Counted from the first letter of the stretch, positions 9,272-19,311 are shown. The stretch: DNA of 64,000 nucleotides from Pseudomonas sp. 10S4 (GCF_034344865.1 NZ_CP133774.1:2108001-2172000); one strand, 5' to 3'. The notes: generated from the sequence alone by a model not told the origin. A program made the numbers and translations.

Positions 9272-10666
9272 TCAATCAAGGTCGTCGGTTTGGCTGCTGG
9301 GGCCACCGTCGGCGAAATTCAGGCCGTGTTTACGCAGCTTGTCGTGTAGGGTCTTGCGCGGAATGCCCAAGGCCTCGGCGAGGCTGCGCACCGAGCTGTG
9401 AGAGCGCGCCAGTTCGGCGGCAATCAGGGTTTTTTCGAAGTTTTCCACCTGCTCGCTCAGGCCACCGCTAACCACTTCCACCGTGGTGCTGACGCCGCCC
9501 TGCGGCGCGCTGTTGTCCAGTTCCAGTTCCAGTCCCAGGGCAAAGCGTTCGGCGGCGTTTTGCAGTTCGCGCACGTTGCCCGGCCAGGCGTGACGCAGCA
9601 ACAGCGCCCGTTGCCCCGGCTGCAGTTCGTGGGGCGGTAAACCGTGGCGGGTGCTGGCTTCGTCGGCGAAATGCTGGAACAGCACCAGTGCATCTTCGCC
9701 ACGTTCGCGCAGCGGTGGAATGCGCAGCGGTGCGACGTTCAGCCGGTAATACAAGTCGGCCCGGAAGCGCCCTTGATCGGCGGCCTGGCGCAGGTCTTCC
9801 TTGGTGGCGGCGATGACGCGGATGTCCAACGGGATCAGTTGATTGCCGCCGAGACGTTCGACCACGCGCTCCTGCAACATGCGCAGCAGTTTCACTTGCA
9901 CATCCAGGGTCATGCTTTCGATTTCATCGAGGAACAACGTGCCGCCATTGGCGAATTCGAACTTGCCGATGCGGCGTTTTTGCGCGCCGGTAAACGCGCC
10001 GGGCTCGTGACCGAACAGCTCGCTTTCCACCACCGATTCGGCCAGCGCCCCGGCGTTGATCGCCACGAACGGGCCGTTACGACGACTCGACAAGTCGTGC
10101 AGCGCCCGGGCCACCACTTCTTTACCGGCACCGGTTTCACCGAGTATCAACACGTCGGCCCTGGTCGCCGCCAGTGCACCGATTTGCTCGCGCAAACGCA
10201 GCATCGGCGCCGATTGCCCGACCAGTCGGGCGCTCAATTCATTGCGGTCGCTCAGGGCCAGGCGCAGGCTGCGGTTGTCCAGTACCAGCCGGCGCAAGGC
10301 CAGGGCGCGGCGCACGCTGTCGAGCAGGGCGTCGCTGGCGAAAGGTTTTTCCAGAAAGTCATAGGCCCCGGCGCGCATCGCTTGCACGGCCAGCGGAACA
10401 TCGCCGTGGCCGGTGATCAGCAGCACCGGTAGCTCCGGGTCTTGGGCGTGGAGTTCGCTCAGCAACTCGAGGCCGTCCATGCCCGGCATTCGGATGTCAC
10501 TGACCACAACGCCCGGCCAGTCGCGCTCCAGTTGCCCGGCCAGGCCCTTGGCTTCGGCCAGCGGCAGGATCTTCAGGCCGGCCAGGTCCAGGGTCTGGCT
10601 CAAGGCCTGGCGCAAGTGCGGATCATCGTCGATCAACACGACCTGGATGCGGTTATCGATGGTCAT
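9272..10666 (-). CDS. dctD: C4-dicarboxylate response regulator DctD (sigma-54 activator)
   Basis: DctD activates sigma-54 promoters of dicarboxylate transport genes when phosphorylated by DctB. The 464-aa protein has a receiver domain (about 8-120, phospho-acceptor D57, K107), an AAA+ domain with Walker A G-E-T-G-A-G-K-E at 176-183 and the sigma-54 contact loop GAFTGA at 223-228, and a C-terminal Fis-type helix-turn-helix (about 425-455). The start overlaps the dctB stop by ATGA. The transporter gene dctA is not in this window. Confidence 0.93.
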   Translation of the reverse strand: MTIDNRIQVVLIDDDPHLRQALSQTLDLAGLKILPLAEAKGLAGQLERDWPGVVVSDIRMPGMDGLELLSELHAQDPELPVLLITGHGDVPLAVQAMRAGAYDFLEKPFASDALLDSVRRALALRRLVLDNRSLRLALSDRNELSARLVGQSAPMLRLREQIGALAATRADVLILGETGAGKEVVARALHDLSSRRNGPFVAINAGALAESVVESELFGHEPGAFTGAQKRRIGKFEFANGGTLFLDEIESMTLDVQVKLLRMLQERVVERLGGNQLIPLDIRVIAATKEDLRQAADQGRFRADLYYRLNVAPLRIPPLRERGEDALVLFQHFADEASTRHGLPPHELQPGQRALLLRHAWPGNVRELQNAAERFALGLELELDNSAPQGGVSTTVEVVSGGLSEQVENFEKTLIAAELARSHSSVRSLAEALGIPRKTLHDKLRKHGLNFADGGPSSQTDDLD

Positions 10667-12477
10667 GCACTTCGGTCCTCGGACGGTTGCAGGCTCACGC
10701 CGGGTGCGCCTGCGCGTAGCTTCAAGGTAATCAGGGCGCCGCCCTCCTTATGGTTGGCGAACGACAGTTCACCACCGAAGGCGCGCATCAGGGTGTCGCA
10801 GATCGCCAGCCCCAGCCCAAGACCCTGAGTGCGGGTCTTTGTGGTGTAGAAGGGCTCGCCGGCGCGACCCAGCGCTTCCAGGCAAAACCCGGGGCCGTTG
10901 TCGCGAATGTACAGGTTGACGCCGTCGGCGGTGGATTGGGCACTCAGCCAGAGTTTGCGCGGCGGACCTTTTTCGGTCAGGGCGTCGAGGGCGTTGGCCA
11001 ATAGGTTGCCGAGCACCTGACGCAATCGGGTTTCCCCGGCCTCGACCCACAGCGTGGCGGCTGGCAGGTCACGGATCAGCTCGACTTCCATGCTCCGTCG
11101 ACGCTTGGCCAGTAACGCCAGGGCGTCATCCAGCGCTGGTTGCAGGGCGACGCTTTCCGGGGCGTGGCGATCGCGGCGAGCGAAGGCGCGCAGGTGCGCA
11201 ATGATCGAGGCCATGCGCCCGGTCAGTTCACTGATCAGCTTGAGGTTGCCGCGGGCATCGTCGGTGCGCTGATGATCGAGTAACACTTCGGCGTTTTCTG
11301 CGTAGCTGCGGATCGCCGCCAGCGGTTGATTGAGTTCGTGGCTGATGCTCGCCGACATCGTCCCCAGTGCCGACAGCTTGCCGGCCTGTACCAAGTCATC
11401 CTGGGCGCGCACCAGTTCTTGCTGGGCGTGTTCGCGTTCCAGCACTTCCTGTTTCAGGCGTCGGTTGAGGCCTTCAAGGTCGCTGGTGCGCTCGGCCACC
11501 CGGTCTTCGAGTTCGCGGCGGGCCTTGGCTTCGAAGGCGATCCGCTCCAGATAATGGCGGCGGCGCTGCATCATCAGACCGAGCAACAGCATCAATACCA
11601 GCAGCGTCGCGCCACCGATGGCCACGACCGTGCGCACCGGGCGGTCGATCAGGGTGCGGGGCGCAAGGATGCTGACGCTCCAGCCGGTTTCCTCGATCCG
11701 CTGGGTCTGGGTTAACCAAGCGTTGGTGTTGAGCTTCAACGGCCTGGAATCGCGGGTCGGGTAGGGTTGGATCGCGGTGATGGCTTTGTTCTCTTCATCA
11801 CTCAAGTCGCGGGTGGAGCGAAAACGCCACTCGGGCCGCGACGTGAGAATGACCACGCCGTTGTGATCGGTCAGCAGCAGTTGTTCGGGGGTTTTGCCCC
11901 AGAGGCTTTCGGTGTGATCGAGATCGACCTTGACCACCAGCACGCCGACGACTTTCTCACCCTCGCGTACGGCGGCAGCGAAGAAGTAACCACGTTTGGC
12001 CGAGGTGGTGCCCAGCCCGAAAAAGCGCCCGAGCCGCCCGGCCATGGCTTCGCTGAAGTACGGCCGGAAGGAAAAATTACGCCCGACGAAACTGTCGTGT
12101 TTGTCCCAGTTTGAGGCCGCCAGTGTCTTGCCGGTGGTGTCCATCAGGTACATGACTTCGGCGCCGGTCTGGGCGCTGATGTTTTTCAGCAAGCGGTTGG
12201 CGTTGCCCTGAGTGACGCCATCGTCGGGCGCGCCCAGTACGGCGCGCAGGGCGGGCAGGTCGCCGAGAATCTGTGGCAGTACTTCATAGCGGTGCAGGGT
12301 GCCCAGCAGGTTGGCGACGTAGAGGTCGAGGGTCTGACGGTTCTGCCCGGCCAGCTCGCTACGGTAGTAACGCTCGGCCAGATGCTGCAGCGGCCACAGC
12401 AACGGCGCCAGGCACAGCGCGAGCAGGGCCAGGCTGCGCCAGCGGGGTCTGCGGGGGAGGGTTGGAGTCATGAGCAT
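10663..12477 (-). CDS. dctB: C4-dicarboxylate sensor histidine kinase DctB
   Basis: The 604-aa inner-membrane kinase has a first membrane segment (about 15-33), a periplasmic PDC/Cache sensor region (about 40-280, with YLMDTTGKTLAASNWD and RGYFFAAAV segments of the dicarboxylate-binding fold), a second membrane segment (about 283-302), a coiled coil, a HisKA domain with phospho-acceptor H380 (SISHELNQPL), and an HATPase domain (NALDAL, DNGPGF, GLGLGLAI). It senses C4-dicarboxylates and phosphorylates DctD, with which it is translationally coupled. Start at the first or third codon Met is open. Confidence 0.93.
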   Translation of the reverse strand: MLMTPTLPRRPRWRSLALLALCLAPLLWPLQHLAERYYRSELAGQNRQTLDLYVANLLGTLHRYEVLPQILGDLPALRAVLGAPDDGVTQGNANRLLKNISAQTGAEVMYLMDTTGKTLAASNWDKHDSFVGRNFSFRPYFSEAMAGRLGRFFGLGTTSAKRGYFFAAAVREGEKVVGVLVVKVDLDHTESLWGKTPEQLLLTDHNGVVILTSRPEWRFRSTRDLSDEENKAITAIQPYPTRDSRPLKLNTNAWLTQTQRIEETGWSVSILAPRTLIDRPVRTVVAIGGATLLVLMLLLGLMMQRRRHYLERIAFEAKARRELEDRVAERTSDLEGLNRRLKQEVLEREHAQQELVRAQDDLVQAGKLSALGTMSASISHELNQPLAAIRSYAENAEVLLDHQRTDDARGNLKLISELTGRMASIIAHLRAFARRDRHAPESVALQPALDDALALLAKRRRSMEVELIRDLPAATLWVEAGETRLRQVLGNLLANALDALTEKGPPRKLWLSAQSTADGVNLYIRDNGPGFCLEALGRAGEPFYTTKTRTQGLGLGLAICDTLMRAFGGELSFANHKEGGALITLKLRAGAPGVSLQPSEDRSA

Positions 12478-12576
12478 CTAGCGCCTGGGGGGACAGGCGC
12501 ATTATGCCTAGGGTTGCGGGCGCAGTCTGCGTAACCGGGGCCGGCGTGCTGTTGAAATGAAGTTTCAGACAGCGTT

Positions 12577-13121
12577 TCAGGAAAAGACCTCAGCGTCCGT
12601 GAAGAACGTGGCAGACGCATCCTTGCCCGATAGTTTTGGCGCTTCGTCCAGTTGCCAGTCGATAGCCAGGTCCGGGTCGTCCCAGCGAATGGCGCGCTCA
12701 GCCGCCGGGGTGTAGTAGTCAGTGGTTTTGTAGAGGAACTCGGCGAACTCGCTCAGCACCACGAATCCGTGAGCAAAACCTTTTGGCACCCATAGTTGGC
12801 GATAATTGTCGGCGGACAAACGCACCGAAACCCATTTGCCAAAGTTCGGCGAGCTGCGACGGATGTCCACGGCCACGTCGAGCACTTCACCGGCAGTGAC
12901 ACGAACCAACTTGCCTTGGGTATTTTCCAGTTGGTAATGCAGGCCACGCAGTACGCCTTTTTGCGAACGCGAATGGTTGTCCTGTACGAATTGATCGCCC
13001 AGGCCGGTCGCTTCTTCGAAAGCCCTGGCGTTGAAGCTTTCGTAAAAAAACCGCGCTCGTCACCAAATACCTTGGGCTCGATGATCAGTACACCGGGCAG
13101 GTCGGTGGTGACTACATTCAT
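12577..13121 (-). pseudogene. rfbC: dTDP-4-dehydrorhamnose 3,5-epimerase RmlC/RfbC, one-base frameshift
   Basis: RmlC epimerises the dTDP-sugar in dTDP-L-rhamnose synthesis. The upstream frame begins MNVVTTDLPGVLIIEPKVFGDERGFF and then loses homology. Adding one base in the T7 run of the coding strand (plus-strand A run 13044-13050) restores YESFNARAFEE and joins the frame containing VRVTAGEVLDVAVD and WVPKGFAHGFVVLSE. The repaired protein is 181 aa, the normal RmlC length. A homopolymer sequencing error is likely. It lies beside dctB, as in other pseudomonads, but rmlB, rmlD and rmlA are not next to it. Confidence 0.87.
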
Positions 13122-13258
13122 AGGGTTTCTCCGTCAATGGGCATTGATGACCGACATTCTTGCGCAAAGCGCTGGCCGGTGCGAGTGGTGCGGTCGTACA
13201 GACGATAAAATTCTCTAAGCCACGGATTCATCGACAAAAGGCTGTGGTCTTCAGATCG

Positions 13259-13783
13259 TTAATCAACTTCGCCGAAATACCACCGTTCAATCTCATAAGG
13301 CCGTCCGTCAGTATCCTTATAGGTATAGCGCAATCCTCTTTCCTTCACGTTGTCCGCAAGCGTCAGACCCCATTCCGCCGCGAGGCTTTTGTCAGTTCGA
13401 CAGAGCTCGCTGTCGAGCGACGGTATATGACCTCTGTGGTATTCCAGGTCGGCGTAAATGCAGATTTCGCTGCTAAACATTTCAGGTAGGCAAATGACCG
13501 CGACTACTCGACAGTCGATGGTGTTTTCCGGCCTGGCCTGAAGCATACGGTGGGCTGCGTCGATCATCTGCTGAGCGCATTCCTTGCGTATGGCAGGAGT
13601 AGCTTGTTTTCCCTCTACCAGCGTCGTGACAACCGGAATCTTCCAGTTGCGGTATTTCTGATCGAGAGAGAGGTCGTCAGGGAAATACCCTTCGAAGCGA
13701 CAGGACCAGGCTGCAAGTGCTTTGAGTCGACGCGCGATGTTGCGGATTTTTTTGTTTGATAGTGCAAGGCGCCGCATTGTCAT
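13259..13783 (-). CDS. DUF3916-like protein
   Basis: The 174-aa protein has no signal peptide or membrane segment. Its start (MRRLALSNKKIRNIARRLKAL), the central VVAVICLPEMFSSEICIY strand region and the end IERWYFGEVD recall, from memory, the DUF3916 family found in Bacillus and Pseudomonas; this needs a profile search. Function is unknown. It occupies the place where other rml genes might be expected. The ribosome site is weak; the second Met two codons later is an equal candidate start. The divergent neighbour is the large fusion gene. Confidence 0.55.
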   Translation of the reverse strand: MTMRRLALSNKKIRNIARRLKALAAWSCRFEGYFPDDLSLDQKYRNWKIPVVTTLVEGKQATPAIRKECAQQMIDAAHRMLQARPENTIDCRVVAVICLPEMFSSEICIYADLEYHRGHIPSLDSELCRTDKSLAAEWGLTLADNVKERGLRYTYKDTDGRPYEIERWYFGEVD

Positions 13784-13967
13784 GGTGGTTGTTTGTACCT
13801 TTAAAGGTGAGAGGGTTCATTCTGGCCGCAGGTTGGGGTGAGGACAATTCAGGTAATCCCTGATGTACGTAGGAAAATTCAACTGAGAGGCCGCCGGTTT
13901 GAAGGGGGTTGCGTATCGCTCCGAGCAGTGGCGATATAGGCGCCTAATAAAACTCAGGGGTCGTTGT

Positions 13968-16880
13968 ATGCCGCTCGCCACGTTGCTTCACCGTGTCAGT
14001 TTGCCCAGCCCGCAAGTGTCCGCGGAGCAAGCACTAGAGCTGTTGCAGGCACATTACGGGTTGAACGGGGTATTGCAGCCCTTGGGCAGTCAGCAGGATC
14101 TCAACTTTCGCGTCGACAGCGATCGCGGTCGTTTCGTCCTGAAAATTTGTCGTGGCGACTACTCGGCGCTCGAGTTGCAGGCCCAGCACGCAGGGCTCAA
14201 GCATTTGGCCGAACATAGCGGTGTGGATGTGCCGCGGGTGATTCCAGCCAACAGTGGCGCAGACCTGCTCTCGCTGGAAGTCGGCGGTCAGCCTGTCCAT
14301 ATGCGGCTGCTGGATTACATTGAAGGCCAGTCGTTGACGCACCTCGATTACTTGCCGGGATCGGTGGTAGCCGGATTTGGCCGGCTCTGCGGCGAAATGG
14401 ATCTGGCCTTGGCCGCTTTCGACCATCCAGGCCTTGAACGTACCCTTCAATGGGACGCCCGCCACGCCAACGCATTGATCGCCCATTTGTTGCCAGTCAT
14501 CCAGGATGATCAGCAACGCGCGTTGATTGCCGAGGCCGCCGAACAGGCAGAACGACGTTTGCTGCCGTTAGTGGCGAAGCTGCCGGTGCAGGCGATTCAC
14601 ATGGACGTTACCGACGACAACGTGGTCTGGCAGCGGGATTCAAAACGCCAGTGGCAGTTGCAAGGGGTGATCGATTTTGGCGATCTGATTCGTACCTGGC
14701 GCATTACCGATCTGTCGGTGACGTGCGCGGCGCTGCTGCATCACGCCGATGGCGATCCGTTTTACATCTTGCCGGCGGTTCAGGCCTATCACGCGGTCAA
14801 TCCGTTGCAGTATGAAGAGCTGCTGGCGCTCTGGCCGCTGATCGTGGCCCGCGCGGCGGTGCTGGTGCTCAGTGGCGAGCAGCAGGTCAGCATCGATCCG
14901 GGCAACGCCTACAGTCGCGACAATCTCACTCATGAGTGGGAAATTTTCCGCGTTGCTACATCGGTGCCGTTGGCGCTGATGGAAGCGGCGATCCTGACCG
15001 CCGTCGGCCAGAGCCTGCCGAGTATTGGCAGGGAAGGGTTTGCGCCGTTATTGCCGGGTCTGGTGGGGTGCGAGTTTGCCTTGATCGATCTGGGCGTGCT
15101 CAGTCCACATTTCGAGGCTGGTAACTGGGAGCAAGCGGGTATCGATCGGCGTCTGCTGACCGAAGCGGCGGCAGCCCACGGTTTGGCGGCTAGCCGTTAT
15201 GGTCAATATCGTTTGTCCCGTACCCGGCCGGACAGTGCCGCAGAACCGGACACTTGCCCGCTGCACGTCGAGCTACGAGTGCCCCACGGTACGACGGTCG
15301 AGTCACCGTTTGCCGGTGTCGTCCACCAGCCGGAAGTGGGTGTGCTGCAACTGGATGGCCCGCAACTGAGCGTGCGTCTGTGGGGCGTCACGCCGTCGCT
15401 GCATACCGGTGCGGCGCTGGTCAAAGGTCAGGTGCTGGGTTCGGTCAGCGGGTCTTTGGTCGTGCAGTTGAGCCGTGTGGCTTCGCTCAACGCTCCGTTG
15501 TTTTGTACGCCGTCACGCGCGGCGGCCTGGCAAGCGTTGTGCCCTTCGCCCGCAGCCTTGCTCGGGCTGGCCTGTGACGCTGAAGCAGAGCTTGATTCGC
15601 AGACATTGCTGGCCCGTCGCGACGCCAGTTTCGCCCGCACCCAAAAACACTATTACGTCGACCCGCCACGCATCGAGCGCGGCTGGCGCAATCACCTGAT
15701 CGACATGCAGGGCCGCTCCTACCTCGACATGCTCAACAACGTCGCGGTGCTGGGGCACGGTCATCCACGCATGGCTGCCGTCGCCAGCCGTCAGTGGTCG
15801 ATGCTCAACACCAACTCGCGGTTTAACTACGCGGCGGTTGCCGAGTTCTCCGAGCGCCTGTTGAAGTTGTCGCCGGATTCCATGGACCGGGTATTCCTGG
15901 TCAACAGTGGCAGCGAGGCCAACGACCTGGCGATTCGCTTGGCCTGGGCCTACAGCGGCGGTCGGGACATGCTCAGCGTGCTCGAGGCCTATCACGGCTG
16001 GACGGTGGGCGCGGACGCGGTCTCGACCTCGATTGCCGACAACCCGAAAGCCTTGAGCAGCCGCCCTGACTGGGTGCATCCGGTGACTGCGCCGAACACC
16101 TATCGCGGCGAATTCCGTGGCCCGGACAGCGCGCCGGACTATGTGCGCAGTGTCGAACACAACCTGGCGAAAATCGCCGAGCAGAAACGCCAGTTGGCCG
16201 GTTTCATCTGCGAACCGGTTTATGGCAATGCCGGCGGTATCTCGTTGCCGCCTGGGTATTTGCAGCAGGTGTATGCGTTGGTCCGCGCTCAGGGCGGTGT
16301 GTGCATCGCCGACGAAGTGCAGGTCGGTTACGGGCGCATGGGCCACTTCTTCTGGGGGTTTGAAGAGCAGGGCGTGGTGCCAGACATCATCACCATGGCC
16401 AAGGGCATGGGCAACGGCCAGCCACTGGGCGCAGTGATCACCCGCCGGGAAATCGCTGAAGCGCTGGAGGCCGAGGGTTACTTCTTCTCGTCGGCGGGCG
16501 GCAGCCCGGTCAGTTGCCAGATCGGCATGGCGGTGCTCGATGTGATGGAAGAGGAAAAGCTTTGGGAGAACGCACAGGTCGTCGGTGGCTATTTCAAGCA
16601 ACGGCTTGAAGCGCTGATCGAAACTCATCCGTTGGTGGGTGCGGTACATGGGTCGGGCTTCTACTTGGGTGTGGAGCTGATCCGTAACCGTGAAACCCTG
16701 GAGCCGGCGACTGAAGAAACCACGGCGCTGTGTGACCGGTTGCGTGAGCTGGGGATTTTCATGCAGCCGACTGGCGATTATCTGAACGTCCTGAAGATCA
16801 AACCGCCGATGGTGACCTCGCGCCAGAGCGTGGATTTCTTTGTCGACATGCTCTCGAAGGTGCTCGCAGAGGGCCTGTAA
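13968..16880 (+). CDS. APH-type kinase / M23-like / class III aminotransferase-fold fusion
   Basis: A 970-aa three-part protein. Residues about 15-340 are an aminoglycoside-phosphotransferase-like kinase with catalytic loop H211-M-D-V-T-D-D-N and the metal-binding DFG in GVIDFGD. Residues about 440-530 resemble the peptidase M23/barrel-sandwich fold (VPHGTTVESPFAGVV) but I see no metal-binding His pair. Residues about 560-965 are a class III PLP enzyme with lysine K812 in TMAKGMGNGQ. Known animal kinase and phospholyase pairs (hydroxylysine kinase with PHYKPL; ETNPPL) share these two folds, so phosphorylation then phospho-elimination of an amino alcohol is a plausible role. The ATG at 13968 has AGGGG before it. 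A REPIN follows, then aguBA. Confidence 0.8.
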   Translation: MPLATLLHRVSLPSPQVSAEQALELLQAHYGLNGVLQPLGSQQDLNFRVDSDRGRFVLKICRGDYSALELQAQHAGLKHLAEHSGVDVPRVIPANSGADLLSLEVGGQPVHMRLLDYIEGQSLTHLDYLPGSVVAGFGRLCGEMDLALAAFDHPGLERTLQWDARHANALIAHLLPVIQDDQQRALIAEAAEQAERRLLPLVAKLPVQAIHMDVTDDNVVWQRDSKRQWQLQGVIDFGDLIRTWRITDLSVTCAALLHHADGDPFYILPAVQAYHAVNPLQYEELLALWPLIVARAAVLVLSGEQQVSIDPGNAYSRDNLTHEWEIFRVATSVPLALMEAAILTAVGQSLPSIGREGFAPLLPGLVGCEFALIDLGVLSPHFEAGNWEQAGIDRRLLTEAAAAHGLAASRYGQYRLSRTRPDSAAEPDTCPLHVELRVPHGTTVESPFAGVVHQPEVGVLQLDGPQLSVRLWGVTPSLHTGAALVKGQVLGSVSGSLVVQLSRVASLNAPLFCTPSRAAAWQALCPSPAALLGLACDAEAELDSQTLLARRDASFARTQKHYYVDPPRIERGWRNHLIDMQGRSYLDMLNNVAVLGHGHPRMAAVASRQWSMLNTNSRFNYAAVAEFSERLLKLSPDSMDRVFLVNSGSEANDLAIRLAWAYSGGRDMLSVLEAYHGWTVGADAVSTSIADNPKALSSRPDWVHPVTAPNTYRGEFRGPDSAPDYVRSVEHNLAKIAEQKRQLAGFICEPVYGNAGGISLPPGYLQQVYALVRAQGGVCIADEVQVGYGRMGHFFWGFEEQGVVPDIITMAKGMGNGQPLGAVITRREIAEALEAEGYFFSSAGGSPVSCQIGMAVLDVMEEEKLWENAQVVGGYFKQRLEALIETHPLVGAVHGSGFYLGVELIRNRETLEPATEETTALCDRLRELGIFMQPTGDYLNVLKIKPPMVTSRQSVDFFVDMLSKVLAEGL

Positions 16881-16892
16881 ACACCTACCCCT

Positions 16893-16973
16893 ATTGTGGG
16901 AGTGAGCCTGCTCGCGATAGCGGTGGAACATGCACCATTGATGCTGACTGGGCCACCGCTATCGCGAGCAGGG
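16893..16973. repeat. Degenerate REPIN
   Basis: Left arm ATTGTGGGAGTGAGCCTGCTCGCGATAGCGGTGG and right arm CCACCGCTATCGCGAGCAGG are inverted copies, but the right arm is cut short compared with the other REPINs here. The rest of the 291-base gap before aguB is AT-rich and should hold the aguB promoter, which I cannot place with confidence. Confidence 0.75.
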
Positions 16974-17171
16974 ATGGTGTTTAAGTTCGATTGTTATCGG
17001 CTTTATATGGGTTAATTTAGACAGAAGGCATATCAATAGCTTTTAAAGCAGATATTTATCGGCTATAAAGTCGCCATTGCCCACGGTGTGATCAACCACG
17101 CCCGGTGCTTCTCTTTCTGTCATTGGTCGTCGTCACACTCGACCTTCAAGCAATTGCCCAGGAGATGATTC

Positions 17172-18050
17172 ATGAGCCGTATCGTTACCGTCGCCGCTAC
17201 CCAGATGGCTTGTTCCTGGGACCTTGAAGCCAACATCGAGACCGCTGAGAAGCTGGTCCGTGAGGCCGCGGCCAAAGGTGCGCAGATCATCCTGATCCAG
17301 GAACTGTTCGAGGCTCCGTACTTCTGCCAGAAACCGAACCCTGAATACCTGCAACTGGCCACAACCGTCGAAGACAACATCGCCATCAAGCACTTCCAGA
17401 AAGTCGCCAAAGAACTGCAAGTGGTGCTGCCGATCAGCTTCTACGAACTGGCCGGCCGCGCGCGATTCAACAGCATCGCGATCATCGATGCCGACGGTGC
17501 CAACCTCGGGATTTATCGTAAAAGCCACATCCCGGACGGCCCTGGCTACCACGAGAAGTACTACTTCAACCCGGGCGATACCGGCTTCAAAGTCTGGAAC
17601 ACCCGTTACGCGAAAATCGGCGTGGGCATTTGCTGGGACCAGTGGTTCCCGGAGTGCGCCCGCAGCATGGCGTTGCTCGGCGCGGAAATCCTGTTCTACC
17701 CTACCGCCATCGGCAGCGAGCCGCACGACAAGACCATTTCCTCCCGTGACCACTGGCAGCGTGTGCAACAGGGCCATGCCGGCGCCAACCTGATGCCGCT
17801 GATCGCCAGCAACCGCATCGGCAACGAAGAGCAGGACGGCTACGACATTACCTTCTACGGCTCGTCGTTCATCGCCAACCAGTTTGGCGAGAAGGTCCAG
17901 GAACTCAACCAGACCGAAGAAGGCGTGCTGGTTCAAAGTTTCGACCTCGACGAGCTGGAGCACATCCGCAGTGCTTGGGGCTCGTTCCGTGATCGTCGCC
18001 CGAACCTATACAATGCGATCAAAACCCTCGACGGTTCCCTGGAGTCCTGA
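17172..18050 (+). CDS. aguB: N-carbamoylputrescine amidase AguB
   Basis: AguB hydrolyses N-carbamoylputrescine to putrescine, CO2 and ammonia, the last step of the agmatine deiminase route. The 292-aa nitrilase-fold protein has the Glu-Lys-Cys triad at E44 (LIQELF), K117 ([18 protein letters not shown]) and C154 ([10 protein letters not shown]). The [15 protein letters not shown] segment is characteristic of carbamoylputrescine amidases. Four bases separate it from aguA, so the two are co-transcribed. CAGGAGATGATTC upstream provides the ribosome site. Confidence 0.95.
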   Translation: MSRIVTVAATQMACSWDLEANIETAEKLVREAAAKGAQIILIQELFEAPYFCQKPNPEYLQLATTVEDNIAIKHFQKVAKELQVVLPISFYELAGRARFNSIAIIDADGANLGIYRKSHIPDGPGYHEKYYFNPGDTGFKVWNTRYAKIGVGICWDQWFPECARSMALLGAEILFYPTAIGSEPHDKTISSRDHWQRVQQGHAGANLMPLIASNRIGNEEQDGYDITFYGSSFIANQFGEKVQELNQTEEGVLVQSFDLDELEHIRSAWGSFRDRRPNLYNAIKTLDGSLES

Positions 18051-18054
18051 TCCC

Positions 18055-19161
18055 ATGACCACATTACACAGCACCCCACGCGACGACGGCTTCTACATGC
18101 CGGCCGAGTGGGCAGCACAAACCCAGACCTGGATGATCTGGCCCGAGCGCCCGGACAATTGGCGCCTCGGCGGCAAGCCGGCGCAAACCGCACACGTCGC
18201 AGTGGCCAAGGCCATCGCCCGTTTTGAGCCGGTGACCGTCGCGGTTTCCGCCGGTCAGTACGAAAACGCCCGCGCCCGTCTGGATGTGCCGAATATTCGT
18301 GTTGTCGAGATGTCCAGCGACGACGCCTGGGTCCGCGACACCGGCCCAACCTTCGTCATCAATAACAGTGGTGAAGTCCGTGGTGTGAACTGGGACTTCA
18401 ACTCGTGGGGCGGTTTTGATGGCGGTCTGTACTCGCCGTGGAACCGTGACTCGCAGGTGGGCGGCAAGATCCTTGAGATCGAGCGCAGCCAGCGCTACCG
18501 CACCGAGGGCTTCGTGCTCGAAGGCGGTTCTATTCATGTCGATGGCGAAGGCACGCTGATCACCACCGAAGAATGCCTGCTCAACCGCAATCGTAATCCG
18601 CACCTCAACCGTGCAGACATCGAAGCGGTGCTCAGCGCGAATCTGGCTGTGGATAAAATCATCTGGCTGCCGGACGGTTTGTTCAACGACGAAACCGACG
18701 GTCATGTGGATAACTTCTGCTGCTACGTGCGCCCAGGCGAAGTATTGCTGGCCTGGACCGATGACCCGCAGGACCCGAACTACCCGCGCTGCCAGGCGGC
18801 GATGAAAGTGCTGGAAAGCAGCACCGACGCCAAAGGTCGCCCATTCACGGTGCACAAAATGCCGATTCCGGGGCCGCTGTATGCAACCGAGGAAGAGTGC
18901 GCGGGTGTCGATCCGGTGGACGGCACACAGGAGCGCAATCCGACCGTTCGTCTGGCCGGTTCCTACGTGAACTTCCTGATCGTCAACGGCGGCATCATCG
19001 CACCAAGCTTCGACGACCCGCTGGATGGCCCGGCGAAAGAGATTCTTCAGGGCCTGTTTCCGCAGCACGAAGTGGTGATGGTGCCGGGCCGCGAACTGTT
19101 ACTGGGAGGCGGGAACATCCACTGCCTTACCCAACAGCAGCCCGCGCCGCACAAGGAGTGA
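18055..19161 (+). CDS. aguA: Agmatine deiminase AguA
   Basis: AguA converts agmatine to N-carbamoylputrescine and ammonia. The 368-aa protein belongs to the peptidyl-arginine-deiminase fold: [37 protein letters not shown] and the nucleophile C357 in [15 protein letters not shown] 18055 is chosen because it follows the aguB stop by four bases; the frame stays open further upstream, but that stretch overlaps aguB out of frame. A strong terminator follows. No aguR repressor gene is seen nearby. Confidence 0.95.
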   Translation: MTTLHSTPRDDGFYMPAEWAAQTQTWMIWPERPDNWRLGGKPAQTAHVAVAKAIARFEPVTVAVSAGQYENARARLDVPNIRVVEMSSDDAWVRDTGPTFVINNSGEVRGVNWDFNSWGGFDGGLYSPWNRDSQVGGKILEIERSQRYRTEGFVLEGGSIHVDGEGTLITTEECLLNRNRNPHLNRADIEAVLSANLAVDKIIWLPDGLFNDETDGHVDNFCCYVRPGEVLLAWTDDPQDPNYPRCQAAMKVLESSTDAKGRPFTVHKMPIPGPLYATEEECAGVDPVDGTQERNPTVRLAGSYVNFLIVNGGIIAPSFDDPLDGPAKEILQGLFPQHEVVMVPGRELLLGGGNIHCLTQQQPAPHKE

Positions 19162-19230
19162 GTGGGGTTGTAACAGCTTGAGTTGATTGCATATTCAACC
19201 AGGCAGCAATTGCCGCACAGCGCATGAGAG

Positions 19231-19266
19231 AAAGCCCGCAGCCCGTCAGGACTGCGGGCTTTTTTG
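19231..19266 (+). terminator. Rho-independent terminator of aguBA
   Basis: The hairpin AAAGCCCGCAG / CTGCGGGCTTT is followed by a T run, 70 bases after the aguA stop. Confidence 0.9.
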
Positions 19267-19293
19267 TATCCACTCATCGACACCTAAGAAATA

Positions 19294-19311
19294 TTGGCAC
19301 AGCTCTTGTAT
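19294..19311 (+). promoter_or_regulatory. Sigma-54-like -24/-12 element
   Basis: TTGGCACAGCTCTTGTA matches the -24 block exactly (TTGGCAC), followed by five bases and TTGT in place of the consensus TTGC. It lies about 95 bases upstream of the 70-aa gene. One mismatch at the critical -12 GC lowers confidence. Confidence 0.4.

Noticed and set aside
15513..16931. Minus-strand open frame of 472 codons opposite the aminotransferase-like domain
   Set aside because: It is antisense to a clear conserved domain, rich in His and Arg, has no recognisable motif and reflects high-GC codon bias.
18064..19068. Minus-strand open frame opposite aguA
   Set aside because: Antisense to agmatine deiminase with all catalytic motifs present on the plus strand.
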